The notes: generated from the sequence alone by a model not told the origin. A DNA stretch of 64,000 bases from Dryomyza anilis (GCA_951804985.1 OX638134.1:84051679-84115678), one strand, 5' to 3'. Positions 33,240-44,474 are shown, counted from the stretch's first letter. Numbers and translations are program-made.

Positions 33240-33678
33240 GTTGCGACAACGTAAAAATACAATGATAATTTCCCGATATTCTAGTACAGTTTTTAGACAA
33301 TTTCTGCTGAATTCAATGTTGAAGTCATTTGTGAATATTCACGTCTAAATCATTCAGTCTAGAATTTATAACTGAACTTTGTGATAATATCTAGATTTGA
33401 ATATATTCAATAATTCAGATCTGAATTCAGTACTAAGAAATCAGTATGAAATTCAGATCTGAATTATTGAATATATACAGATCAGAAAACTAAGGCCTGA
33501 ATTCAAGAAAGAATTTCAATTGATAAACAATTTTGTACTCAGCATTAACGGAGGGTTTCAAGAGCCATATGCCCGTTTAAATTCAGGTCGGAACAGTCTA
33601 CATATTTTCTGTTTGGATATTAAAACTTCGCATTTGAAAGAAAACAGTTAAAATATTTAAATTTTCAAAATAATAACA
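33240..33678. other. Intergenic spacer
   Basis: AT-rich. Contains short inverted words (TTCAATAATTCAGATCTGAA and its partner) at about 33400-33470. No gene seen. Confidence 0.35.
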
Positions 33679-33710
33679 TTTATTAGTTTAACAATTCGAA
33701 ATAAATTCGC

Positions 33711-34431
33711 TTAATGGCCATATTTAACAATAGGAGATGAGACAAAGGTCTTGTAAACCGGGGCAGCATGTACAACAGATTTTACTACTGGTGTCAGAAT
33801 TTCCTCATGATGATGATGATGCTGATGAGCATGAACTTGCACATTGCCATGGTGGGAGATGGAAGAGGGTACAAAACTCTTGACGACTGGAGCGACATGT
33901 ACAACAGGAGCGGCATGCACGGTCTTCACGACAACTGGAGCCGCATGCACGGTCTTCACGATGGTGGGGGCAGCATGCACGTGTTTAACGACAACTGGGG
34001 CGGCATGCACGGTCTTCACGATCGTGGGGGCAGCATGCACGTGTTTAACGACAACTGGCGTTGAATGGACGTGGGTCTTGACGACAGTTGGGGCAGCATA
34101 GGTGTGAACCACTGGGGCAGCATGTACCACGGGTGTAAAAGTCTTTACGACGGGCGTAATAATGTGGGTATTGCTGTGGACCTGGGTGATACTTTGATGC
34201 GAGACAGCAGATGGAACGGTGTGTACAAGTTTGGCGTGTACGACGGGCTCTACAATGTGTTCATGATGATGATCATGGTGATGATCATGGTCGATGAAAC
34301 CGGGCTTGGCGGCGGCCAAAGCGAGAAGTGCGAAGAATGTGAACTGTGGAAGAAAAATTAAAGATATTATTAAATTCTAGAAATTTAAAAGGTCTTTTTA
34401 AGGATAAAGTAACACTTACGAATTTGAACAT
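33711..34431 (-). CDS. His-rich retinin-like protein with two motif copies
   Basis: Exons complement(join(33711..34343, 34420..34431)) give 214 residues. Exon 1 encodes MFKF, then GTAAGT; the 76-bp intron ends TTCCACAG. The signal peptide is [16 protein letters not shown]. The mature N-terminus has a His/Asp cluster ([11 protein letters not shown]) that could bind metal ions (inference). A first retinin-like motif ([20 protein letters not shown]) precedes 9-11 residue repeats of the [20 protein letters not shown] type. A second, weaker motif ([17 protein letters not shown], then ILTPVVK) sits near the C-terminus beside another His run. The other two-motif gene is its mirror-image partner at 42.3 kb. 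It shares an upstream region of about 0.85 kb with the divergent gene at 35.4 kb. AATAAA on this strand at 33679-33684. Extracellular structural protein, inferred. Confidence 0.88.
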
Positions 34432-34482
34432 ATTGCTGAATAGAAAAAAAAATTAGTTGTTCTACTGCGAAAGCTGTGAGGA

Positions 34483-34520
34483 AACTGATGATAATTCACA
34501 AATAATGTTTATTATTTATA
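34483..34520 (-). promoter_or_regulatory. TATA box and initiator
   Basis: TATAAATA on the minus strand (34513-34520) and TCAGTT (34483-34488), with the initiator A 34 bp from the first T. Confidence 0.8.
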
Positions 34521-34524
34521 GAGT

Positions 34525-35365
34525 TAAGACACAAAATTATAGTTATTGCTGATTATGCCTAATTGAGGATAAGCTAAAAGGTGACCTTCTTAATGGTCGA
34601 TATGCCGTTCAATAATCCACAGACATCAGAGACGTGTAAAAGAGACTCTAACACAAATAGACACAGACAAGACTTAAACTAGTGCTAAAGACTGTCATTA
34701 ATATTAAAGACTGCTACTAATAACTGAGACATATAACTCAAATTATGAATATTGTAGACTACAGACTAAACATAGTCTAAAAAACTGAAGATTGCACTGT
34801 TTTTGTGAAGTTTGGCAGGAACAGCATTGAACTTGAACCTCCACATTTAGTATACAAAAAAAGTCTATAAAAAGCAGACAGAAATCATAACAAAAGCCAT
34901 CACAAAACAGCTGGAAACACAAACCATAACAGAAAATCACATCATTAATCAATCAATTAGCTTAGCTCTAAGGTTATGCCAAAAAAAAAAGAAAAAATTA
35001 AAGCCTCGGCGGGTGTTTAATAAGTCTATAACGGCGAGACCTCCAACATTAACAAAAGCCAAAAATATAATTTATAGCTACCGTATTTTCGTCAAAATTT
35101 CAAATGCAATCGTATAATATAATAAAATTTATATTTTATAAAATATAGACAACTTTTAATAATGATTTGACATTTTTTTTTATAGTACCCACGTACATTG
35201 ATCCCAGCACTTAACACAATTTTAACTACTAATTGCTGCAAGACCTTTTTATTGAAGTACCTACCTTCAAATTGTGTTTTTATTGGGATAACTAGTTTTA
35301 TAAGACCTAACATTTGCGAAGTTAATTAGTTTCAAATGATACACAGCCTATTTGAAACTTGAAAC
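34525..35365. promoter_or_regulatory. Shared region between divergent cuticle genes
   Basis: About 0.85 kb between two outward-facing TATA boxes (34520 minus, 35369 plus). AT-rich, with no gene or obvious transposon. By position it should contain regulatory sequence for both genes. The matching region of the mirror pair is 41540-42205. I saw no long stretch shared by the two. Confidence 0.4.
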
Positions 35366-35368
35366 GCC

Positions 35369-35405
35369 TATAAAACTGTTGAATTTTTCCAAAACCATAT
35401 CATTA
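35369..35405 (+). promoter_or_regulatory. TATA box and initiator
   Basis: TATAAAA at 35369-35375 and a TCATTA initiator at 35400-35405, A at +33 from the TATA start. Confidence 0.75.
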
Positions 35406-35453
35406 TTTGTGCCAACTTCTGTGACAGCATAACACAATTTAATACAATTCAAT

Positions 35454-36198
35454 ATGTTCAAATCGGTGTGTATTTTAAGATATTCGGCCATGTTTCGGCT
35501 TTCGATCGAATTCCGTTCGAATTTCACATAAAATTTGTAATCGATGTCGCAGAATTCGATGTCTCAGAACCAAAATTTGTTTTATCAATGAATTCAATCC
35601 GTTTGCTTTGACTTCAACGATTTGAATTCGTTTGAAAAACACATTTTTTGTATTGTGACATCGAATTCAAAACCGTTTTTTTACACATTTTATATGAAAT
35701 TCGATCGCAATTCGATCGAAAGCCGGAACATGGCCGATAAATTTTTTATTATAAAATTTGATTATTTATTATTTTTCTTATTTAAAGATTGCTCTTTTCG
35801 CCGTTCTCTTCATTGCCGCCACCTCCGCCGGCCTCATCGAGTCCCATCATGTTGTGCAGCCCGTAGTCGCCAAGGTTGTGCATAGCTCTCCCTCGGCTGT
35901 CTCTCACTCCAGTTTTACGCGTGTGCACAACAAAGCCGTTCTCCACGAAGTTGTTGCACCCGTCGTCAAGACCGTGCACCAGCCAATTGTCCCAGTTGTC
36001 AAGACGGTTGCCACCCCCATCGTCCATGCCGCCCCCGTGTCAGTTGTTGATGTCGCTGCTCCAGTAGTACATCATGCTGCTCCAGTTGTGCACACCTATG
36101 CCGCCGCTCCAGTGTTGCACCATTCCGTGCCCGTTGTCCACACCGCTCCGGTTGTGAAGACTTTTGTCCCAGCTGCCTATACTCTGCACCACCACTAA
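35454..36198 (+). CDS. Retinin-like secreted protein
   Basis: Exons join(35454..35465, 35788..36198) give 140 residues. Exon 1 encodes MFKS followed by a less usual GTGTGT donor; exon 2 begins after TTTAAAG with IALFAVLFIAATSAGLIES, completing the signal peptide. One retinin-like motif (SPSAVSHSSFTRVHNKAVLH, then VVAPVVKTV) is followed by Val/Ala/Pro/His repeats ending YTLHHH. The 322-bp intron holds an inverted-repeat element (35484-35737). Its exon 2 product differs from that of the inverted copy at 40.4 kb at only 6 of 136 residues by my count, and the 3' untranslated sequence is also conserved. AATAAA at 36276-36281. Structural cuticle role inferred. Confidence 0.88.
35484..35737. mobile_element. 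Inverted-repeat element in intron, copy 1
   Basis: Left TCGGCCATGTTTCGGCTTTC pairs with right GAAAGCCGGAACATGGCCGA. The interior is rich in GAATTCGAT words. A longer relative occupies the intron of the paralog at 40954-41322. Confidence 0.75.
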
Positions 36199-36289
36199 GT
36201 TGAGATTTGATCAAGGACACCAAGGAAAAGGCTTCGCAATTTGTTATTTAAATGTTTAAACAAAATTTTAAAATTAATAAAAAAAATAT

Positions 36290-37095
36290 TAATTTGAAAT
36301 TCATTTATCTTTTACGCATATTTCTAACCATTACGCATAAGTTAGTCATCGTTTTCTTTCATTTTGTGAGTTCGTTGAACCCTCTAATTTTACTTTAGGA
36401 AAAAATTGAGTATTATATTTTCGGCATTATTCAATTTAATTTCAATGTCAAATACTTTGCAATATCACGGTTTATTTAAGTATTTAAAGTTTCCTGGTAA
36501 ACCAAAAGTTATCTTAATGATTTGTTTATAGGCCCAAATCGTTTTCGATAACACGGTGCGAAATGAAAAATATGCACGAACTCTGACCTATAATTTTGAA
36601 TAGGCATCGGATAACAAAGAATATTATCATTTACAGAATGTTTCTATCACTTCGAGATTTTTTTTTTGAATTGGTTCACTCCGTTTTACAAATTCTCTAT
36701 TCGTACTTTGAGGTATTCAAGTGCTTAAAACTCACCATGTACGTGCAATATTTTCGGAACGTATAATTTTTTGAATAAGCAACAAATCTAGCTTTTAAAA
36801 TTCTTTTTAAAAAATCGAAATAGGTTAATAAAAACCACAGAAATAAACTCAATTTAAAGTGTTAAATCTCCTTATAACTGGAATATCTTGTTTACCAGTA
36901 ACATTTGTAGATTCTAATTTATGAAATATAAAGAAGACCTTCTAGAGTTACTTAGTATGGTATTCAACTGAATTTAGTCATTTACCCGATTTTTTTAATT
37001 ATTATTTGAGTCCTAAACATGTCTGATTATTTGCATATTTCTAAAAAAAATGATTTTCCAAAAATATTCAAATCTTTCGATGATATGTATAATAA
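36290..37095. other. Intergenic, no gene seen
   Basis: AT-rich spacer beyond the polyadenylation signal. Nothing coding or clearly repetitive is seen. Confidence 0.35.
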
Positions 37096-37100
37096 ATAAA

Positions 37101-37740
37101 ACCAGTTGGGATGGTTAGATCACATGGTAAATTTTAAATTTGGTGTAATTATGATAGTTAGGATTATCAAAATTATTGTCGGTCTTAGCCGACTATAAAT
37201 ACCCTACACTTATGTGTGGTTACCATTCAAAGTGGTATATAGGTCACCAGAGTATACAAATCCTCAAAATAACTACAAACTTTCAATCGCTGAAGAATTT
37301 CCTTTCATTTGATACCCATATTTACAAATGGGTAGGTGTACCGAATTTCGATTTTTTTTTTTTGGGAACCACAAGTCTTTTCGCGGGAAAACATTATTTC
37401 CATGTATTTGAGCATGAAGTCAATATATATTTGACCAAACAAGTTTACCTAAAACGTTTACAGTAACATTGAACTGCAGATGTAAATTTTATATGCGTTA
37501 TTTGAATATAAATTGTCAGATCACAGGTCACAATGGACCGATCCAAGCCAAATTTCGCACATACAGCGTAGGAATATAAGTAATCTAAATTATGAGTTTC
37601 AATTATCTAACTCTTCAATTGTTCAAGTAGTAGTTATTTCAACAGCCGGACAGACAGACGGACAGACAGACAGGCAGACGGACAGACAGACATCGCTAAA
37701 TCGACTCAGGAAGTCATGCTGATCAAGAATATAGGGTATA
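37101..37740 (-). mobile_element. mini-me/DINE-1-like element
   Basis: Starts CCAGTTGGGATGGTTAGATC and has a GACAGACAGACGGACAGAC run and a core complement at 37690-37725. It then jumps directly to AGGGTATAAAA, so the left-hand (TA-rich) part of the element is deleted. Confidence 0.7.
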
Positions 37741-37744
37741 AAAA

Positions 37745-38665
37745 TATATGGAAATTCTAATAAAATTTTATCGGAATTTTATTTATCGAGTTCGAAATTG
37801 TACAAGATAAATAATTTAATTAGTGTTCTCCAGTATAGTATTTTTCCAAAAACATTGTTCAATAGAATTTTCAGAATTTATCATATATTTTTAAGAACTG
37901 TGAAAAAAATGATAAAACCTTGTATGTCATTTGTTTTAATTATTTTGAGATCATTACGAGATATAGAAGAATACACACGATACTGAGCGTCAAATTGTAC
38001 AAACATGGTACATAGATCGGTTCTATGAAATAAAGGCCCCGGAAATAAAAACACCAAAAGAAACGAAAGAATGTCTCAACAGTTTTACATAAAACCACAA
38101 CACTACTAATTGGGGTGTGTTTTCGTATTTTGGGACTTTATTTCGTTTTTAAAATGTGCACTTTTTTTACGAAATAAGGTTTTAATTTATTACAAAAATA
38201 AAACTATTTCTAATAACACTGTTCTACTAATTGAGCGTTATTTAATCTGCAATGAAACCTAACATTTCTGGTTGATTTCGGTTTACTGAATCTTGCTGCG
38301 TATTCAGAATTTGCCCTGAACGTCGATATTTTGCAAAAAATCGAGTCAAATTTGCAGAAAAGCCGTTTTTGGAACTTTTCCGACGTATAGGACATAGTCT
38401 GAGTACGCAGCAAGAATCAGGAGACTGAAATCAACTAAAAAAAGTTCCATTCCAAATTTAAATCCATGTAGAACAGTTTAATTTATTTGTATTTACAATT
38501 ATTTTTGGACTTTAGTTTCGGATTTTAGGTATTTCTGTAAAAATGAAATAAAACCTCTTTTTTATGGGGCTTTATTTGAGTTATATTTGGGGTTTTATTT
38601 CATCTCGGTGGGACTATTATTGGCATTATTGGGCTACGAAATAAAGCTCCAATTTTAGGAAAGTT
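37745..38665. other. Intergenic at the axis of the first mirror duplication
   Basis: AT-rich with no gene. The calculated centre of the 33.7-43.2 kb mirror arrangement (about 38.45 kb) falls here. No long local palindrome is visible at that point. Some words near 37960-38010 recall the CCAGTCTG element. Confidence 0.35.
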
Positions 38666-38671
38666 ATTTAG

Positions 38672-38755
38672 ATATATCCTACACTACTAGAGAAAGGGTA
38701 TATTTACTTTGATACGCCGTTTCTAACAGCCAGAAGAAAGCATATCAGGTATGGA

Positions 38756-38794
<39 letters not shown>

Positions 38795-39398
38795 TCTTGA
38801 TAAGCATGACCTCCTGGGTTGTTTCAGTGATCTCCGTCTGTCTGTCTGCCCGTCTGTATAAATCACGATTACAGAAATACTAAATAAGCTGGAACAGTGA
38901 AACTCATAATTTAGATTACATATACATCTACACTATCTGTCAGTGAAAATGGGCATGATCGGTTAATTAAGACCAGTGAACCGACCACTTATGTTCAAAT
39001 ACCTCATATAAAATTTACATCTACAGAGCAATATTACTTTATAAGGTCTTTATAAGGTCTTAGTCAATTATATTTGACTGTATGCTCAAATATTTGAAAA
39101 TATTGCTTTCTCGCGAACCGACTTGTGGTTCCTCAAAAAAAAAAAAAAAAATCGAAATTCGGTATACCAACCCATTTGTATATATGGGTATCAAATGAAA
39201 GATAATTCTTCAGCGATTGTAAGTTTGTAGATATTTTTAGGATGCATCATTTTTAAGGGTAACCGCACACATTATATGATACGTATAGTGTATTAATAGT
39301 TCGCATAAACGGACTATAACATTAATAATTCTTCGAACCAACTATTACAATTAGCCTACTTCAAAATTACCCATGTAACCTAACTTTCCTTACTGTTT
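38672..39398 (+). mobile_element. Diverged mini-me/DINE-like element with (TA)n
   Basis: Diverged copy containing a TA dinucleotide run at 38758-38791, a short GTCTGTCTGTCTGCCCGTCTG run and an A-rich tract before ATCGAAATTCGGTATACC. It ends CCTAACTTTCCTTACTG, just before the next copy. Confidence 0.6.
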
Positions 39399-39399
39399 T

Positions 39400-40100
39400 T
39401 ATACCCTACACTAAAAGTGAAAGGGTATATTCAGTTTGGTACGCCGTTTGTAACACCCTGAAAAAAGCATCTCCGGTAAGGAAAAGTATATATATTCTTG
39501 ATCAGCATGACCTCCTGAGTCGATTTAGCGATGACCGTCTGTCTGTCTGTCCGTCTGTCCTTCTGTCTGTCTGTTGAAATCACGATTACAGAAGTTGAAG
39601 AGCTAGAGTAATGAAACTTTAGATTTAGATTACTTATATATCTACGCTGTCTGAACAAGAAAATTGGCATAATCGGTCTATTGTGACCTGAGAACAGACC
39701 ACTTATGTTCAAATACCTCAAATAAAATTTACGTCTACTAATAAATTTTACTGTATACGTGCTTAGGTAAACTTTTTTGGTCAAATATATATTGACATTA
39801 TGCTCAAATAAATGAAAAAATGTTTTCCCACGAAATGACTTGTGGTTCCCAAAAAAAAAAATCGAAATTCGGTACAACTACCCATTTGTAAATATGGGTA
39901 TCAAATGAGAGAAATTTCTTCAGGGATGGAAAGTTTGTAGTTATTTTCAGGATTTGAAAACCCTGGTGACCTATATACCACTTTGAATGGTAACCACACA
40001 TATGTGTAGGTATTTATAGTCGGCTTAGACCGACTATAACTTTGATAATCCTAACACCTACTTTAAAATTACCCATGTAACCTAACCTTCCTTACTGTTT
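39400..40100 (+). mobile_element. mini-me/DINE-1-like element
   Basis: Complete-looking copy from ATACCCTACACTAAAAGTGA to CCTAACCTTCCTTACTG, with core and GTCT run at 39500-39575. It is tandem, in the same orientation, with the copy on its left. Confidence 0.75.
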
Positions 40101-40408
40101 TTTTTTTAGTTTGGGGCCAGATATATATATATAAATCGTGTTCTGTCAAAGTTTTTTCAGAACTCGATATTTTATGAAGTCGATATCGAAATGAAAAATT
40201 TTCGAAATTAAAGATTGCTTCGACAAAAATTACGATGTGATTAGAAGGTGCAATACTTTTTTGTCGATTTTTTTGGTATATTGATAAATTTCACTATTAT
40301 GAAAAATAAAAATATTTGATTTTATTAAATTTTCTTTATTTTTTCATTTAAACATTTAGATAACAAATTTCGTAGCCTTTTTCTTAGTGTCCTTGATCAA
40401 ATCTCAAC

Positions 40409-41450
40409 TTAGTGGTGGTGCAGAGTATAGGCAGCTGGGACAAAAGACTTCACAACCGGAGCGGTGTGCACAACGGGCACGGAGTGGTGCAATACCGGAG
40501 CGGCGGCATAGGTGTGAACCACTGGAGCAGCATGATGCACAACAGGGGCAGCGGCATGAACAACTGACACGGGGGCGGCATGGACGATGGGGGTGGCAAC
40601 TGTCTTGATAACTGGGACAATTGGCTGGTGCACGGTCTTGACGACGGGTGCAACAACTTCGTGGAGAACGGCTTTGTTGTGCACACGCGTAAAACTGGAG
40701 TGAGAGACAGCCGAGGGAGAGCTATGCACAACCTTGGCGACTACGGGCTGCACAACATGATGCGACTCGATGAGGCCGGCGGAGGTGGCGGCAATGAAGA
40801 GAGCAGCGAAGATAGCGATCTGTGAAGAAAAATTTAAATTTTGAAATTAATATTTTTTTTTTAATTTTTTAAATTATTAGAAAATGCATTAATAAATAAA
40901 TTGGTTAAAAATATATACAAGAAATTTAAAAAAAAAAAAAAACAAATAATATTTGGCCATATTACGGCTTTTGATAGAATACCGATAGAATGTTTTATAA
41001 AATCTGGACACATGCGTTTCTGAATCTGTACAGAAATTTATTTTTCAAATGTATTGAATTCCTTTGCTTTGATTTGAATTCGTTAAGAAAACAATTTTGC
41101 GTCGAATTCGAAATCTGAACAAACTTTTTTGAATTCGATGTCAAAAAATTTAGTTTTCAAATGTATTCTATGTATTTGCTTTGATTTGAACGATTTGAAT
41201 TCATTTGAAAATTAATTTTGTGACGTATTCGAATTTACAACCGTTTGTTTACACATTTTTTATATAAAATTAGATTGGATTTAGATCGGAATTGAATCGA
41301 AATTCGAAAGACGGAACATGGTTCTCTATTGAAAAATTATTTTAAAAGTTTGAATTTGTAAAAAGTGTATGAAATATATAAATTAAAAAAAATATTTTTT
41401 AAAATTTAAAATTAAATTTAAAAATATTAAAATCCTACCAATTTGAACAT
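40409..41450 (-). CDS. Retinin-like secreted protein, inverted paralog
   Basis: Exons complement(join(40409..40819, 41439..41450)) give 140 residues. Exon 1 encodes MFKL, then a GTAGGA donor; the acceptor reads TTCACAG. Exon 2 starts IAIFAALFIAATSAGLIES and continues with one motif (SPSAVSHSSFTRVHNKAVLH) and repeats ending YTLHHH. Length and exon 2 size are identical to the plus-strand gene at 35.4 kb, to which it is nearly identical; differences include L3I, V6A and D-to-H in the SVVDVAAP segment. The 619-bp intron contains a longer copy of the same inverted-repeat element. AATAAA on this strand at 40335-40340. The gene is divergent from its right neighbour, about 0.67 kb between TATA boxes. 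Confidence 0.88.
40954..41322. mobile_element. Inverted-repeat element in intron, copy 2
   Basis: Ends GGCCATATTACGGCTTTTGA and TCGAAAGACGGAACATGG are diverged forms of the ends at 35484-35737. The interior contains a partial duplication (TTTGCTTTGATTTGAA appears twice), which accounts for the extra length. Confidence 0.6.
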
Positions 41451-41500
41451 TTTGATATTGTTTGAAATTAGAATTGTTTTTCTGCTGAAACTACAACGAA

Positions 41501-41537
41501 AACTGTGCCGTTTGTTTGCCGCAGCAGGCTTTTTATA
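41501..41537 (-). promoter_or_regulatory. TATA box and initiator
   Basis: TATAAAAAG on the minus strand (41529-41537) and CAGTT (41501-41505), with the initiator A 33 bp from the TATA start. Confidence 0.8.
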
Positions 41538-41539
41538 CC

Positions 41540-42205
41540 ATATCTCATAAAACTCACAAAAGGGAAGTTACAAAGAATCAGCTAAATATTATCGTAATAC
41601 CAAAACCATTGACAAAGTCCCTATAATTGACATACATTTGTTTTGAACACTACTTGTTGACCCTCAATTTAGCTGCGACGTGTATTTGTTTTCATCTGAA
41701 CATAGCTGCATCCATGCCCCACGCCAGGGTACTTAAACTTACAACAACAACAATAATAATAAAATCGGGTAATTGAAGGTTAGCTTCAAGTTAAACTCAA
41801 GTATTTTCTAAATGTTAAGAAATCAATCTTAACTGAAGCAGCTGAAAATATAATAAAAACCACACACAAGTCATGATTATTGTTTATGCGTTATATCTAC
41901 CGGTTTTTGATGATTTTTTTTTTATTTTCTTTATCATTATAAAGCTTTTATAGGCTTTGAAATGGGTGTGACGTTTAATGCCCTCATCAATGGATTCGTC
42001 ATAGGCTTGAATTGATCTGTGCAAATGGTTTCTGTTCAAATGGCTATTTTATGGTTTGAAAGCTAATTATTGTCCCGTAGTTCAAGTTCAATGTTGTGTA
42101 CATCATTTTATAACTTCTATAATCATGTTTTAATCGATTTAAATTTCATAGTTTTGAGGTAATTTTTATATACAAAAATTTGAAGGACGTTAAGTGGTAA
42201 TTTTG
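41540..42205. promoter_or_regulatory. Shared region between divergent cuticle genes
   Basis: About 0.67 kb between the minus-strand TATA box at 41537 and the plus-strand one at 42208. No transposon or gene is seen; a short ACAACAACAATAATAATAA run lies near 41742. Regulatory function for both genes is inferred from position. Confidence 0.4.
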
Positions 42206-42207
42206 AC

Positions 42208-42244
42208 TATAAATTTTTGCGAATTCTATCAATTGGCATCAGTC
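42208..42244 (+). promoter_or_regulatory. TATA box and initiator
   Basis: TATAAAT at 42208-42214 and TCAGTC at 42239-42244, spacing 33 bp to the initiator A. Confidence 0.8.
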
Positions 42245-42296
42245 TTCTAATCGCTTTCTCAAGCAGTACAACAGTAGTCAATACTTACGTAGCAAC

Positions 42297-43228
42297 ATGT
42301 TCAAATATGTAAGTTTTTTGTAGTTTATACATTTTTAAAATGTTCTTTTCAAATTAAAATTCCTCTAAAATTCAATTAAAATATTTAATAACAGAAATAT
42401 TTAATTTCATTACATAGCACTCAAACGATTTGAATTCAGTATTTTGTACAGAAAATTCATATTCTAGAACTCAAAAAATAATTTGATTTAATTAAAATTT
42501 TAAAACGGATTTTTCGAAGTTGGAACCTGGATCAAAATCTTATTTTTTTATTAAAATTTTCATTTTCTTTTCAGTTCGCTTTCTTCACCCTGCTTGCTTT
42601 GGCCGCCGCCAAACCCGGTTTCGTCCAGGAACATCATGTTGTGCAACCCGTCGTCTCCAAACTTGTGCACAGCGCTCCATCGGCTGTATCCCATCAAAGC
42701 ATCACCCAGGTCCATAGCAATTCACATATTGTTGCCGCCCCTGTTGTGAAGACCATCACCCCAGTGGTTCATGCTGCTCCCATCGTCCAGACTTATGCTG
42801 CTCCCACCGTGGTAAAGACCGTGCATGCCGCTCCCGTCGTCCAGACATACGCCGCTCCCACCGTGGTAAAGACCGTGCATGCCGCTCCCGTCGTCCAGAC
42901 ATACGCCGCTCCCACCGTGGTCAAGACCGTGCATGCCGCACCCGTCGTTCATACCTATGCTGCTCCCACCGTTGTCAAGACCGTGCATGCCGCCCCCGTC
43001 GTCCATACCTATGCTGCCCCCACCGTTGTCAAGACTGTGCATGCCGCTCCCGTTGTTCATGTTGCGCCAGCTGTTCCCGTTATCAAGACTTTTGCACCAG
43101 CCGCTGTCTCCCATCAGAGCCATGTTCAGATTCACCAAAATAAGGCTATTCTTACACCTGTAGTACATGCTGCACCCGTGCTCAAAACTGTGGTGTCCGC
43201 CCCAGTTGCTCACTATCTGCATCATTAA
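42297..43228 (+). CDS. Retinin-like protein with five 18-residue repeats
   Basis: Exons join(42297..42308, 42575..43228) give 221 residues. Exon 1 encodes MFKY, then GTAAGT; the 266-bp intron ends TTTTCAG. Signal peptide [17 protein letters not shown] first motif ([20 protein letters not shown]) is followed by five 18-residue repeats ([18 protein letters not shown] type), then a second retinin-like motif ([28 protein letters not shown]) and a short tail ending YLHH. Two motifs bracketing a repeat block is the same layout as the minus-strand gene at 33.7 kb, its mirror partner. AATAAA at 43272-43277. A TTG or internal start near 42599 would lose the signal peptide and is rejected. The antisense strand is also open over the repeats, a composition effect. 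Confidence 0.9.
42788..43057 (+). repeat. 54-bp coding tandem repeat, five copies
   Basis: Five in-frame copies of a unit encoding (Q/H)[17 protein letters not shown]. The first three begin with Gln and the last two with His, and synonymous changes cluster by copy. This suggests expansion by unequal exchange within the gene. Confidence 0.9.
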
Positions 43229-43279
43229 AAACGCTGAGTGTAAATGTTAAAAATTATGGTTGATTACCGCTAATAAATG

Positions 43280-44235
43280 TTGATTATTGAATATAAAAAT
43301 TGGAATTTTAATACTTAATAGGGGAACCTAGGGTAATGTGGGAAATTACAATTTTTGAACTTTAACAAATAAAAACAATGGGTCATATTAATAAAAATCG
43401 ACTTTGCTCAAAACTTGAAGCAAATGCTCCGAATTGTCAAAATGTTTAGCATTATTTTCAATATCTATGCTTTAAACCACTTTCTTTTGTTTGAAAAAAT
43501 AAAATTTGAAATTGGTAGCAAATAAAACAAACGTTATACTACCTAATAACATTAATAATTTTGAAACACAATAAAAATATTTGCTCAAAAAATGTAGGCT
43601 TGCTTAAAAGTAAATACTTTTTTTTATTAATATTACCCAATATCTTAACAATTTGACTTTGTTGTGCAAACAACAAAACAAAAAAGAAAGACTAAAATAG
43701 CTTTTTGGTAAAAATATTGAAGTTTCCCACTTTCCCCAAAATTTTTCAAGATTAAAAAATCGCTCAAAAATCAATTCAAATGCCTATAAATATTATTCTG
43801 TTAATACAGATTATGTACCAGTCTATTGAATAGACTTTTAATAGAATTAAAAAAAAATTTAAATGCGCTTTTTTTTGAGGAAAGTCAAAACCCACTGTAT
43901 CCCACTTTACCCCAGACTCCCCTACTTAATGGTACGATTATTGATTTTAGCGTACAATTAATAATAGGGTTTTCAGAATAATAATGTTTTCTAATTAATT
44001 TGAAAGCATTCAAAAAATTCAGTACAATATCAAAATTATTGTGTTATTAATAGTATAAATACTATTGTTTTTATGTGTTTCTGTACTATGGATGTGTAAA
44101 AGTATTCATACGTGATAATGAATTTAAACCCTATACCCTAATAGTAATTTACCCTATTAGAGAAGACATGAGCATGGCCAGAACATGTTTGTCCTGTAAC
44201 TGGTCGGTTTATGATAAGGTCTACTACAATTTCTA
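43280..44235. other. Intergenic, no gene seen
   Basis: AT-rich. Includes GTGGGAAATTACA near 43339 and a CCCACTTTACCCCAGACTCC word near 43905, which suggest the two ends of a diverged inverted-repeat element, not proven. Confidence 0.3.
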
Positions 44236-44238
44236 CTA

Positions 44239-44472
44239 CACCCAGAAAAAAATACCCTCAAATCCCATTAAAATTGGTCAATAGGACTATTATTGATTTA
44301 ATAGTATTTTTTGTATACTATTAAATCAATAAATCTTTTCATATAAACTTAATGGAAATGTCATGGTATTTTCTAGTATTTAATGGTATTTTCCGATTAA
44401 AATAATAATTTATCCTATTGACTATTTTTAATAGTAAAAAACTATTATTTATATAGTATTTTTTTCTGGGTG
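44239..44472. mobile_element. TA-flanked MITE, CACCCAGAAAAAA family, copy 1
   Basis: Starts CACCCAGAAAAAAATACCC and ends TATTTTTTTCTGGGTG, with TA on both sides. 234 bp, non-coding. A near-identical element in reverse orientation is at 56295-56513. Confidence 0.85.
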
Positions 44473-44474
44473 TA

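Noticed and set aside
37745..38665. Local palindrome at the axis of the first mirror duplication
   Set aside because: I looked for pairing sequence around 38.45 kb and saw none of useful length, so the axis is inferred only from gene positions.
42722..43225. Antisense open frame rich in Gly, Asp, Met and His
   Set aside because: It is antisense to the repeat block of a well-supported cuticle gene. Similar antisense frames appear over every AAPVV-repeat gene here, reflecting codon composition.
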